From positions 1 through 41,230 of the forward strand of contig JAILEX010000004.1 of assembly GCA_024687185.1 (NCBI GenBank): a DNA stretch of 41,230 bases. The letters run 5' to 3'. Source of the DNA: Bacilli bacterium (GTDB lineage Bacteria; Bacillota_I; Bacilli_A; RFN20; CAG-826). The position numbers and the translations under genes are program-made. How positions within the stretch are numbered: position 1 is the first letter of the stretch; each line of letters opens with the position of its first letter. Shown here in pieces: positions 33,965-41,230 of the stretch. The notes under the pieces were generated by a model. The model made no database searches, had not been told where the DNA came from, and saw only the letters and a list, made by a program, of their open reading frames with translations.

Positions 33965-36781
33965 ATGGGCGAATTAACAGACAGGCAAACTCAGAAATAT
34001 ATCCGCAGGGGCAGAGGCAGAGGTTGGAAGAACCTCCTCTGGTGGCTATTCGGCTTCCTAACCCCGCTTATCCTAATCGGAACCGCGGCGGCGGTCGCCG
34101 TGTTCGCGATCCCCGTTTCCACCTATACCGGCGGCAACGAATTCTTCATCCCCGAAATCGCAAACGGCACCATTTTCAACTTCGTTCAGAACTATACCAA
34201 ATACACCGTCGCCGACCTCCCGATCGTCGAAAAGTTGCTCAGGCAATACGTCGATGAGGGCGAGCTAAACAAATACATCGAACTCAATTACGATAACATC
34301 AACGGCATCAAGCTCGATGGCTCCACCTTCGACGACAAGGACTTCGACATCAATAACTATGTCACCGTCACCGCTTCCATCAGAAGCCTAGGATTCGAAA
34401 ACGAAATGGGCGACTTCGGCAAACTTAGCGCCTTCTCCTCCTGGGATGAGGTAACCGAAGAAGTCGATACCTCCGCCAGCAACTTCGATCCCAAACTATA
34501 TTATTATAAGGTTAATACCGCTAGCTCGAGCTCCAAGGTAAAGTGCAAGCCGATCACCGATCCTTCCGGCAACACCTATGCCAGGGCCTTCAACGACGAT
34601 AAGTCGAAGGTCGAAGGCGCGACCTTGCCCTACTATTACCCCGCGCTATTCGATTTGCCCATTTTCGACATGACCAACGTCATCGGCAACCGCGTCGGTA
34701 CCTCCAAAGCCGTCTCGTTGCTTAATATGTTCGGCATCGAATCCACCTCGATGTTAGGCAAAATCGTCGGCGATAGGACCGTTACCGGGCTTAGCACCCT
34801 TTCCACCAAGGACATCAAGTTGTCCGTGATCATGGACCTAAGCCAGAACGCAAAGCTTAGCAGCATCCTCACCTCCGTCACCGGAGTGGAAAAGGCCAAT
34901 GACATCACCCTAGCCGACATGGAGAAGGAATGGAACACCTCCGCCATCAAGCTAAGCACCGTCATGGACTTCAGCCAAAACGAAAAGCTTACGGCCATCC
35001 TCACCGACCTCACCGGGGCAAGCGACGTAAACGAAATCACCCTAGGCGACCTAGAATCCGACCTAAATACCGATAACATCCGCCTTGAGACCTTCCTCCC
35101 CGAGGCGCAAAACCAAAGCCTATACGACATCATCCGTTCGGCCCAAAACCTAGAACCCGGCTCCGTCATCAGGATCGGCAGCCTCAATGGTATCAACACC
35201 GATAACATCAAGATGACCGTTGTCATCCCCTATGACACCGATAGCACCGACCTCTACCGCATCCTCTCCTCTTGCTGCAGAGACGAAAACGGCGACCCGA
35301 TCGCACCGGAAAACATCACCGTCAGGGATGTCCACAAGATGCAATCCGACAAAGCGCGTCTAGCCGACCTACTCAAAAACACGACCGCGGATAGCCAAAT
35401 CGCCAAGATCCTCGCCTCCGCCTGCAATAAGAGCTATGAGGCATTGACCGTCGGCGACCTTTCGAGCTTCAATGCCCAAAACATCAAGATCAAGGATATC
35501 GGCACCATCGATGATTCGACCTTCAATATCCTCGCCCAAGGCTCTGGATTCACCGGCGATAAAGAGAACCTAACCGTTGGCGCCATCGAAACCTTCAACA
35601 TCAAAAACGTCTATATCACCAACGTCATCGGCCAAACCACCGAAAACGAAAAGCTCTACACGATCCTAGAAAGCACCCTAGGCGTCACCAGGGCCAACAT
35701 GAAGGTAAGCGACCTCGATAACTTCAACATCAATAACTGCAAACTCTCGACCATCCTCTCCACCACCAATAACGAAACCCTATTCAGCATCCTCAACGAT
35801 GCCACTGGCAAAGATCAAGACACCATCACCGTCGGCGACCTAGATTCCGGCATCAACTTCGATAACGTCAAACTCACTTCCCTATTGCCCTATGCCGGCA
35901 ACGAGAAGATGTATGACATCCTGGTCGAATGCACCTCCGCCACAAGCTATACCGAAGTCACCATCGATAGCCTTAAGGCGTTTAGCACCGGCGACTTGCA
36001 CCTTTCCACCATCGTCGATTACACCGGCAACGAGAAGATGTATGACATCTTGGTCGAGTGCACCCCCGCCACAAACTATAGCGAAGTCACCGTCAGCAGC
36101 CTTTCTAGCTTCAGCACGGATAACCTCCATTTGTGCAAGGTCCTCGATCCCGCCACCAACGGCCCCCTATACGACATCCTCAGGGAAGGTTTGGGCGCCG
36201 CGGATAACGAAAGCATCAAGATGAGCGATTTCAGCAGCTTCGATATCACCACCGTCAGCCTAAAGACCGTCCTAACCGACAAAAACGGCAACGCCATCGT
36301 CACCGGCAACGCCATCTTGGATAAGCTACGCGAAGACGAAACCGTCACCATTGGCAACATCGGCACCAAATTCGATGAAATCGAGCTCTACGAAGCCTAT
36401 GGCGCGGATGTCTTCACCACCGATAGTTCCCTCTCCGTCAGGAAAGATAAGTATAGAAGGGAACAGCAAAGCGACGGCTATCACTATATCCTAGACGCCT
36501 CTGGCACCTACTATGTCTCAAAGAACGCCAACACCTGGCTCCTATTCTGCTATGACGTCGTTAGCGTCAACGGTTCTAACGGCTGCCCCACCGAATATAA
36601 GCCCTCGACCGCCAATTTCGGCAACCTAGCCGATGGTAACCTCAGCACCAAGATCACCGCCACCACGATCTATAACCTCATCGCCGGCGGCATCATCAGC
36701 GAAGGCGGAACCCCCTATAAGGATGCCGTCACCGCCATGACCATCGACGCCGTCATCGCCGCGATCAACGCAGTGTCTTGA
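33965..36781 (+). CDS. Giant membrane-anchored extracellular protein with ~12 tandem 43-residue repeats
   Basis: 938 residues. A basic N-terminus (KYIRRGRGRGWK) and one TM segment (about 24-50) make a signal anchor with the rest outside. Residues about 50-280 form a unique domain (ANGTIFNFVQNYTKYTVADLP). Residues about 281-812 hold roughly twelve repeats of ~43 residues: (T)DNIKLSTIL....NEKLYDIL.....ATxYxEVTVGDLSSF. A C-terminal domain (about 813-938) has aromatic-rich HYILDASGTYYVSKNANTW, and there is no sorting signal or second TM. The repeats are diverged except two that are nearly identical in DNA. I do not recognise the repeat family; a surface-exposed binding or cell-envelope role is a guess. 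Followed after 23 bases by a flavin-reductase-like gene. Confidence 0.85.
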   Translation: MGELTDRQTQKYIRRGRGRGWKNLLWWLFGFLTPLILIGTAAAVAVFAIPVSTYTGGNEFFIPEIANGTIFNFVQNYTKYTVADLPIVEKLLRQYVDEGELNKYIELNYDNINGIKLDGSTFDDKDFDINNYVTVTASIRSLGFENEMGDFGKLSAFSSWDEVTEEVDTSASNFDPKLYYYKVNTASSSSKVKCKPITDPSGNTYARAFNDDKSKVEGATLPYYYPALFDLPIFDMTNVIGNRVGTSKAVSLLNMFGIESTSMLGKIVGDRTVTGLSTLSTKDIKLSVIMDLSQNAKLSSILTSVTGVEKANDITLADMEKEWNTSAIKLSTVMDFSQNEKLTAILTDLTGASDVNEITLGDLESDLNTDNIRLETFLPEAQNQSLYDIIRSAQNLEPGSVIRIGSLNGINTDNIKMTVVIPYDTDSTDLYRILSSCCRDENGDPIAPENITVRDVHKMQSDKARLADLLKNTTADSQIAKILASACNKSYEALTVGDLSSFNAQNIKIKDIGTIDDSTFNILAQGSGFTGDKENLTVGAIETFNIKNVYITNVIGQTTENEKLYTILESTLGVTRANMKVSDLDNFNINNCKLSTILSTTNNETLFSILNDATGKDQDTITVGDLDSGINFDNVKLTSLLPYAGNEKMYDILVECTSATSYTEVTIDSLKAFSTGDLHLSTIVDYTGNEKMYDILVECTPATNYSEVTVSSLSSFSTDNLHLCKVLDPATNGPLYDILREGLGAADNESIKMSDFSSFDITTVSLKTVLTDKNGNAIVTGNAILDKLREDETVTIGNIGTKFDEIELYEAYGADVFTTDSSLSVRKDKYRREQQSDGYHYILDASGTYYVSKNANTWLLFCYDVVSVNGSNGCPTEYKPSTANFGNLADGNLSTKITATTIYNLIAGGIISEGGTPYKDAVTAMTIDAVIAAINAVS
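34805..36402 (+). repeat. Coding tandem repeats of about 129 bases
   Basis: Roughly twelve in-frame units. The ninth and tenth (from 35897 and 36026, 129 bases apart) share 46 of 49 bases starting at GGCAACGAGAAGATG, with all three changes being substitutions. The others are similar only at protein level. Confidence 0.85.
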
Positions 36782-36804
36782 TCTTTGGGATTAAGGAGAA
36801 AAAC

Positions 36805-37365
36805 ATGAGAATCAAACTAAAGCCCGCGGCCAACGTCGTGCCGCTACCCGTTTTGATGATTGCCACCTATAACGAAGATGGTACCTGCAACGTCATGAAC
36901 GCGGCCTGGGGAACCCAATATAGCGAAGATGTCATCTCCGTTTATCTCTCTAAGCATAAAACCACCGAGAACATGTTTAGAACCAAAGCCTTTACCGTAA
37001 GCTTCGCCACTAGGAAAACGGTAGAGGAAAGCGACTACTTCGGAATTGTCAGCGGACATAAGGCCAACAAGGTCGGAAAAGTCAATTTCCACCCCATTAG
37101 AAGCGAAGTGGTGGATGCTCCATTGCTAGAAGAATATCCCCTGACCCTAGAATGTGAAATCGATCACCTCGACGAAGATGGACCAGACGCCTATATCCTT
37201 TTTGGCAAGGTCAAAGGCGTCAGCGTAGACGAAAGCGTTTTGACCGATGGCAAAGTCGATATTGAAAAGCTTGAGCCCATTGCCTTTTGCCCCTATGACC
37301 ATACTTACCGCGTGGTTGGCGAAGTGGCTGGGAAAGCGTTCAATTGCGGTTTGAAATTCCGTTAA
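36805..37365 (+). CDS. Flavin reductase-like, FMN-binding split-barrel protein
   Basis: 186 residues from ATG 36805 with SD AAGGAG; the track start (TTG 36778) is upstream of the SD. Typical features are PLPVLMIATYNEDGTCNVMNAAWG, VISVYLSKHKTTENMFRTKAFTVSFA and a later ECEIDHLDEDGPDAYILFGKVKGVSV. The family binds FMN and reduces flavin or related substrates with NAD(P)H. It lies 23 bases after the giant-repeat gene and before a clear terminator, so it is probably cotranscribed, though a functional link is not evident. Confidence 0.9.
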   Translation: MRIKLKPAANVVPLPVLMIATYNEDGTCNVMNAAWGTQYSEDVISVYLSKHKTTENMFRTKAFTVSFATRKTVEESDYFGIVSGHKANKVGKVNFHPIRSEVVDAPLLEEYPLTLECEIDHLDEDGPDAYILFGKVKGVSVDESVLTDGKVDIEKLEPIAFCPYDHTYRVVGEVAGKAFNCGLKFR

Positions 37366-37388
37366 TCAACCCGCATAAGATTAAAGAG

Positions 37389-37417
37389 GGCGAAACGTAA
37401 TTGCTTCGCCTTTTTTT
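37389..37417 (+). terminator. Intrinsic terminator after the flavin reductase-like gene
   Basis: GGCGAA-ACGTAATTGC-TTCGCC followed by seven T; GC-containing stem can extend inward. Confidence 0.92.
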
Positions 37418-37422
37418 GTGGC

Positions 37423-37438
37423 AAATATTGGGGTTTTG
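37423..37438. repeat. Copy of a 16-base intergenic repeat
   Basis: AAATATTGGGGTTTTG, identical to 1769-1784. In both places a TTTTTGT run lies shortly before it. Confidence 0.6.
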
Positions 37439-37477
37439 CGCCATAAAAATAATTTTTGCAGGGTTTTAGAACAAAAA

Positions 37478-37501
37478 TTAGCGGCCCCGAAGGACCGCTA
37501 A
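37478..37501 (-). terminator. Terminator of the Cthe_2159-like lipoprotein gene
   Basis: On the minus strand TTAGCGGTCC-TTCG-GGGCCGCTAA, a 10-bp stem with a stable TTCG loop, then TTTTTG. Confidence 0.93.
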
Positions 37502-37525
37502 ATTGAACTATGGCGCGACTAAGTC

Positions 37526-39871
37526 TTAGGAGACTTTGCTAACGCTAGAAAGACTTCCATAGTCGCTATAGGCGGTGCATCCGCTGAAGGAGGCTCCGCT
37601 ATAGAGCTTGCCAGTGGTGACGGTGCCGTTAGCGAAGGTTAGAGTATAGGCATATCCGCCGCTATAGGTGCCGCTTTTGCTGGATTTGGTGACGCCGCTA
37701 TAGGAGACGTTCCCATATCCGAAGACCGCGAGGGTACCGCCTTTTACGGAGACCGTGTTATCGGCGTCGATCGCCGCCATGTTCTCAGAATTGGGGCCGC
37801 TAGCAACAACGATACCCGCCGTCTGAGTATAATAGCCATTACTGTCAATACAATCAGTATCTCCGCTAGTGGGGACAGAAGCGAATAGATAGCCGCCGGT
37901 GACATTGATATTGGGAGTCTTTGCAGGGCCGCTACTTCCGGCGTTGACCGCATCGTCGGTAGCATAGACATAGCTTTCGCCACCGCTTATTGCAATCTGG
38001 TTGCCTTCTAATGCCTCATAGGATTCGGAGACGTTTATGGTGCCACCGGAGATATTGAGGTTATAGTCGGCATGGATGCCATCGTCTTTGGAAACCACGT
38101 CGATTGTGCCACCGGAGATATAGACGTTGCCTACGCCGGTTTCGCCATTATCCAAGACATCGCCATAATTGGCATGGATACCATCGTCGGCTGCTTCGAT
38201 ATCGATGGTGCCACCAGAGACATAGATCTCATTGGCGGCCTTGATGCCCTTAGCGGAGACATCGCTACTTTCGGAGGTGGAGCTGCTTCCGCTGCCGCCA
38301 GGACCCCAACCGCCGCTAGATTGAGCGCTATAGGTGGTCCAGCCCGAGGTGGAGATGGAAGATCCGCTTAACGAGAAGGTGACGGTGTCGTAGTTGGTGT
38401 TGATGGTGTCGCCGCTACTGCAAGCCACATAGGTGGACGTACTATCCTCGCTTTGGCTGGAAGAGAAGGCATAGATTTTGAAGTTGCCATAATTGCTAGG
38501 ACGGTCAAGGTCATAGTAATAATAGGTAGAACTTCCGCCCATTCCCCTGCCGCCGCTGCTCATTGAGGTCAAATAATCGGCATCGGACCAGGAATAGTTG
38601 CCATCGTTATCGTAGAAATAGACGGCATAGCGGTAGGAAGAGTAATTGCTCGTGGTACGTAGATACATCGTCTCGGTCGAACTTTCGATTACGTCACCCG
38701 TATAAGAGGAATAGCTATTGGTCTTCATATTGACCGTGCCACCCTGGATATCAACATTATAGGCCGCGTCGATTGCGTCGCAGGCGGCATAGATATCGAC
38801 GGTGCCATCTATGATCGTAACGGTACCCCTTTGCTTTGAGGTGGAACTAGAGATATCGCTATCGCTTGTCTTGATGCCATCTCCGCCGGTAGAAATAACC
38901 GTTAAGGTACCGGATTTGATTTCGACGGAGTCATTGCCTTTGAGTGCATTGTTGGGGGCGGTGACCTTTAGGGTCTGTTTTTGGATGGTTAGGTCCTTTG
39001 TGGAGTGAACGCCGTTATTGTAGGTGCCGGTAACCGTTAATTCGCCAGTCCCCTTAAGCTTAAGGTCGCACTTGGAATAGATCGCACCATTACCCTGAGT
39101 ATCATCCTCAGTTGATTCTAAATCACGTAAATCGGTAACCGTGTTGGTGGTTCCGCTTTTTGCCGAGATATCGACGCCGTCGGCATTGGAAATATATATC
39201 GGGGAGTTCTCGCCATAGGAGATATTGACCCCATTCAAATCGATTTCAACGGAGTCCTCATCACCTGCTTCTACAACGATTTGGGCCTCTTTGGTGCCGG
39301 TGACGGTATAGGTTCCGGCGCTAAGAAGGGTATAGACATTATCGACGATGGTCATGGAACCATCGGTGGTGGAGCAGAAGTCGTCGCCAAGGGTGGTTTC
39401 AACAGAACTCGATTCTTCGCTAGTATCTTCAGAGGAATCCTCACTTGTTTCTTCGGAGGATTCTTCGCTGGAAGAGGATTCTTCGCTACTTTCTTCTTCC
39501 GAACTGCTTTCTATGCTTGTAGACTCGCTGCTACTTTCCTCTTCGGAACTGCTTTCTTTAGAAGAGGATTCGGAGGAGGATTCCGAGCTTTCTTCGCTAT
39601 CCGAAGAGCTAGATTCCTCATCGCTACTAGACGAATGGGAATGGTGACCTCCCTTAGAGGAAGATTCATCGCTACTTTCCTCGTCGCTGCTTTCTTCTGC
39701 TGAGCTAGAGGTTGCGGCGCTACTGGAATCCCCATCGGTAGACGAGGCTACGGTAGCGGAAGTTTCGGTTTCGCTAGAAGAAGCCGTCGTAGACGAATCA
39801 GCGGTTTTCGCCCCGCAGCTAGCCATTGTCACGGCAGCCAGGGAGAGAACCAATAAACGTAATTTTTTCAT
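37526..39871 (-). CDS. Ser/Glu-rich lipoprotein with Cthe_2159-like carbohydrate-binding beta-helix
   Basis: 781 residues. The signal peptide has lipobox VTMASC (Cys19). Residues about 25-160 are almost entirely Ser/Glu/Asp (SSSEEESS repeats) with a HHSHSS patch, a stalk or metal-binding-like linker. The rest is a right-handed parallel beta-helix of the Cthe_2159 carbohydrate-binding type: LLSAGTYTVTGT, VEIDLNGVNIS, GNGAIYSKCDLKLKGTG, GDGIKTSDSD, YAACDAIDAAYNVDIQGGTVNM, and a second set near the C-terminus (EIYVSGGTIDIEAADDGIHANYG). Known relatives bind Ca2+ and acidic or cellulosic polysaccharides. Good SD (AAGGAG). Plus-strand ORFs over the Ser-rich part are shadows. Confidence 0.9.
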   Translation of the reverse strand: MKKLRLLVLSLAAVTMASCGAKTADSSTTASSSETETSATVASSTDGDSSSAATSSSAEESSDEESSDESSSKGGHHSHSSSSDEESSSSDSEESSESSSESSSKESSSEEESSSESTSIESSSEEESSEESSSSEESSEETSEDSSEDTSEESSSVETTLGDDFCSTTDGSMTIVDNVYTLLSAGTYTVTGTKEAQIVVEAGDEDSVEIDLNGVNISYGENSPIYISNADGVDISAKSGTTNTVTDLRDLESTEDDTQGNGAIYSKCDLKLKGTGELTVTGTYNNGVHSTKDLTIQKQTLKVTAPNNALKGNDSVEIKSGTLTVISTGGDGIKTSDSDISSSTSKQRGTVTIIDGTVDIYAACDAIDAAYNVDIQGGTVNMKTNSYSSYTGDVIESSTETMYLRTTSNYSSYRYAVYFYDNDGNYSWSDADYLTSMSSGGRGMGGSSTYYYYDLDRPSNYGNFKIYAFSSSQSEDSTSTYVACSSGDTINTNYDTVTFSLSGSSISTSGWTTYSAQSSGGWGPGGSGSSSTSESSDVSAKGIKAANEIYVSGGTIDIEAADDGIHANYGDVLDNGETGVGNVYISGGTIDVVSKDDGIHADYNLNISGGTINVSESYEALEGNQIAISGGESYVYATDDAVNAGSSGPAKTPNINVTGGYLFASVPTSGDTDCIDSNGYYTQTAGIVVASGPNSENMAAIDADNTVSVKGGTLAVFGYGNVSYSGVTKSSKSGTYSGGYAYTLTFANGTVTTGKLYSGASFSGCTAYSDYGSLSSVSKVS

Positions 39872-40068
39872 AATGCACTCCTTACGATAGCCTCATCGTA
39901 CAAGGGCTAACTTAAAAATAACTAAATGGCGAAAATCTATTTATTAATTTGGTTACGCGCGCGTGCAAAAAGGGCAAATACCCCTTGAATTGTTTTAAAA
40001 GAAGAGTATGGTTAGCGGTTTTGCTCATGGGGCAAAACAAAAAACATTCGAAGAAAGGAGGGATAATC
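39872..40068. other. Divergent intergenic region
   Basis: About 200 bases, AT-rich. On the plus strand TTGAAT (39985-39990), 16-base spacer and TATGGT (40007-40012) may be a promoter for the small ORF; the same -35/-10 style occurs before the flavodoxin-like gene. No clear promoter is seen for the minus-strand lipoprotein. Confidence 0.4.
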
Positions 40069-40221
40069 ATGATCCAATTCATCATCACCCACCTCGCCAA
40101 TAAAGCACAGTCGAAGAGGAAGCAAAATAAAGAAAGCTTCCTTCGCCGTCACCAAGACGAGGTCGCGGAAGCCTACGCAATCAATTATATCGGTAACATC
40201 AATAACGACTTCATGAACTAG
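40069..40221 (+). CDS. Small 50-residue basic protein, unknown
   Basis: The ATG at 40069 follows a near-perfect SD (AAAGGAGGGATAATC), which makes it more likely than the track's start at 39949. It is 50 residues with a hydrophobic N-terminal helix (MIQFIITHLANKA), a basic middle (QSKRKQNKESFLRRHQDE) and an acidic/Asn-rich end (YIGNINNDFMN). An amphipathic or membrane-surface helix is possible. Codon usage matches the host. A terminator-like hairpin follows. No family recognised; small peptides of this type can be toxins or regulators, but nothing here proves it. Confidence 0.6.
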   Translation: MIQFIITHLANKAQSKRKQNKESFLRRHQDEVAEAYAINYIGNINNDFMN

Positions 40222-40251
40222 AAGCGCAAGGAAAAAAGAGGAAAGAATCGA

Positions 40252-40291
40252 GGCTGGAATGGGCAAAGGGCCCAATCCGGTTTTCTTTTTA
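40252..40291 (+). terminator. Terminator after the 50-residue ORF
   Basis: TGGAATGGGC-AAAGG-GCCCAATCCG with one mismatch, followed by TTTTCTTTTT. Confidence 0.75.
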
Positions 40292-40353
40292 TCTTCGTCC
40301 CCCCACCGAATTCGGCGTCAAAATCCGCTCTTCCTTTTCTTTCCCCTCTTCAC

Positions 40354-40359
40354 TATAAT
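40354..40359 (+). promoter_or_regulatory. -10 element for tRNA-Leu
   Basis: Perfect TATAAT 33 bases before the mature tRNA 5' end; no clear -35. A short TTAGGG-AATA-CCCTAA hairpin lies between. Confidence 0.5.
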
Positions 40360-40392
40360 TTTTTGGCTTTAGGGAATACCCTAATGGCAGTT

Positions 40393-40475
40393 GCGGGCGT
40401 GGCGGAATAGGCAGACGCGTATGACTTAGGATCATATGGGCAACCGTGCAGGTTCGATTCCTGTCGCCCGCACCA
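40393..40475 (+). tRNA. trnL-TAG: tRNA-Leu (anticodon TAG), CCA encoded
   Basis: Acceptor GCGGGCG pairs with CGCCCGC; the anticodon arm is TATGA-CTTAGGA-TCATA with anticodon TAG; a variable arm TGGGCAACC typical for leucine follows; the T arm is GCAGG-TTCGATT-CCTGT; discriminator A then encoded CCA. It reads CUA and, through U34, possibly other CUN codons. Confidence 0.97.
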
Positions 40476-40487
40476 TTCTGGTCTTAT

Positions 40488-40516
40488 AATCTCTGATACA
40501 ATGTCAGGGATTTTTT
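40488..40516 (+). terminator. Terminator after tRNA-Leu
   Basis: AATCTCTGA-TACAATG-TCAGGGATT with one G-T pair, followed by TTTT. Confidence 0.85.
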
Positions 40517-40576
40517 CTATTTTTGTTACTTTTTATTAGGTTTTGGCTTTTCATTGATTTAACATGATAGATTTTT

Positions 40577-40633
40577 GTCAAAAATAAATAGGAAATAATG
40601 GCAAAAATATTGAGAATATGGCAAAAATATGAT
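40577..40633 (+). promoter_or_regulatory. Three direct repeats and -10 upstream of the AlbA_2 gene
   Basis: GTCAAAAATA (40577-40586), GGCAAAAATA (40600-40609) and GGCAAAAATA (40620-40629), 23 and 20 bases apart. The last two are part of a 13-base identity, ATGGCAAAAATAT. The third copy overlaps a possible -10 TATGAT (40628-40633). Candidate operator array for the downstream gene. Confidence 0.6.
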
Positions 40634-40649
40634 ATCATTTAAATACGAG

Positions 40650-41230
40650 ATGATAAAAATGTATCGTGAATCAGAAGTTGTTGAATTAAAAGAAAAATAT
40701 GTTGATGCAATTATTAGAGATATTGTTGCTTTTCTAAATGCCAATGGTGGAGATATCTTTGTGGGTGTAACTGATTGGGGCGATGTCTTAGGTATTCTAG
40801 ATAAAGATTTGGATGAAACACAAAGAAAGATATCAGACATCATTACAATGCAAATAGAACCTAATCCACAAAACGAAATATCTACCGCTTTATTAACTGA
40901 GGATGGGAAAAGAATAATTAAAATATCAGTTCCTAAAGGATACAAACCTATTTACTGTATTAAGAAATACGGTTATTCATCCAAAGGATGTCTTATTAGG
41001 GTAGGCACGACTTGTAAAGAAATGAGCCCAGAAGAAATTGAATATCGTTATTCTAAAAACTTTATTGATAATGATTTCATTTTAGAAGCACCTGCCCATT
41101 ATTCTCCTTTGTCCTTTGACATGATGAAGATTCTTTTAACAAGCAGAGGATACCATATTAACGAGTTATCCTTTGAACAGAGTTTTAACTTATTAAGAAA
41201 AGACGGCTCTTACAATTTGATGGCGGAATT
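40650..41230 (+). CDS. Schlafen/AlbA_2-type putative DNA-binding or ATP-binding protein (cut by window edge)
   Basis: Starts at ATG 40650 (or 40659, three codons on) and is open to the window end, about 194 codons. The N-terminus has the AlbA_2 pattern: SEVVELKEKYVDAIIRDIVAFLNANGGDIFVGVTDWGDVLGI, then RISVP-type IIKISVPKGYKPIY and the GCLIRVGTTCKEMSPEEIEYRY segment. These proteins are often called ATP-binding or transcriptional regulators, and many are found in mobile and defence-related regions; the activity is uncertain. Codon usage is AT-rich, unlike the rest of the window, and there is no SD. It sits directly after a tRNA gene, a common integration site. Confidence 0.85.
   Translation, partial: MIKMYRESEVVELKEKYVDAIIRDIVAFLNANGGDIFVGVTDWGDVLGILDKDLDETQRKISDIITMQIEPNPQNEISTALLTEDGKRIIKISVPKGYKPIYCIKKYGYSSKGCLIRVGTTCKEMSPEEIEYRYSKNFIDNDFILEAPAHYSPLSFDMMKILLTSRGYHINELSFEQSFNLLRKDGSYNLMAE

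Noticed and set aside
39281-39703. Long plus-strand ORFs over the Ser-rich lipoprotein stalk
   Set aside because: Low-complexity antisense of repeated Ser/Glu codons; the minus-strand gene has signal peptide, SD and domain.

Overview
Lineage. The window reads as the chromosome of a low-complexity, probably host-associated Bacillota of class Bacilli, most like the uncultured Erysipelotrichales/RF39/RFN20-type lineages. Three things suggest this: type-B RNase P RNA, Bacilli-style gene order (pgsA-cinA-recA-rny, gpsB-rnpB, cca-dnaD-nth with recU nearby, cmk-der-HU, mnmG-rsmG-parA-parB, sufCDSUB), and several Ser/Glu-rich surface lipoproteins. By eye the base composition is near 50% GC over most of the window and falls sharply after about 40.48 kb. 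The lineage is an inference; no 16S rRNA is present.

Layout. 0-6.4 kb (minus): 3'-truncated rny, a lipid-anchored subtilisin with a starch-binding-like C-terminus, recA, pncC/cinA, pgsA, rnpB and gpsB. 6.4-9.7 kb: a DEDDh exonuclease and recU (plus) converge with nth, dnaD and a very short CCA-adding enzyme (minus). 9.7-12.5 kb (minus): HU, der, cmk and a small membrane protein. 12.6-13.6 kb (plus): a multi-pass membrane protein and a 58-residue ferredoxin that the ORF track misses. 13.65-22.5 kb (minus): one long same-strand run, sufC-sufD-sufS-sufU-sufB-mnmG-rsmG-parA-parB, linking Fe-S assembly, U34 tRNA modification, 16S rRNA methylation and chromosome partition. 22.7-27.6 kb (plus): two PrsA-like lipoproteins in tandem, a HIT hydrolase and a flavodoxin-like protein. 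27.6-32.1 kb (minus): a membrane flippase-like protein, a GT4 glycolipid glycosyltransferase, recX and yhaM.

32.1-37.4 kb (plus) is the least explained part. A 364-bp AT-rich regulatory region carries four exact copies of ACTTTACA. It is followed by a small HTH protein translationally coupled to a two-TM coiled-coil protein, then a 938-residue anchored extracellular protein with about twelve tandem ~43-residue repeats, then a flavin-reductase-like protein. I recognise no named system here, and it is my best candidate for an undescribed one. 37.5-39.9 kb (minus) encodes a Ser/Glu-rich lipoprotein with a Cthe_2159-like beta-helix. After that come a 50-residue ORF with a strong SD, tRNA-Leu(TAG), and an AT-rich Schlafen/AlbA_2 gene that runs off the window and is probably the edge of an acquired island.

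Expression. Internal operon genes usually have good Shine-Dalgarno sequences. Several first genes of transcripts instead have a -10 hexamer ending only 7-10 nt before the ATG and no SD, which suggests leaderless mRNAs. Intrinsic terminators separate most units.
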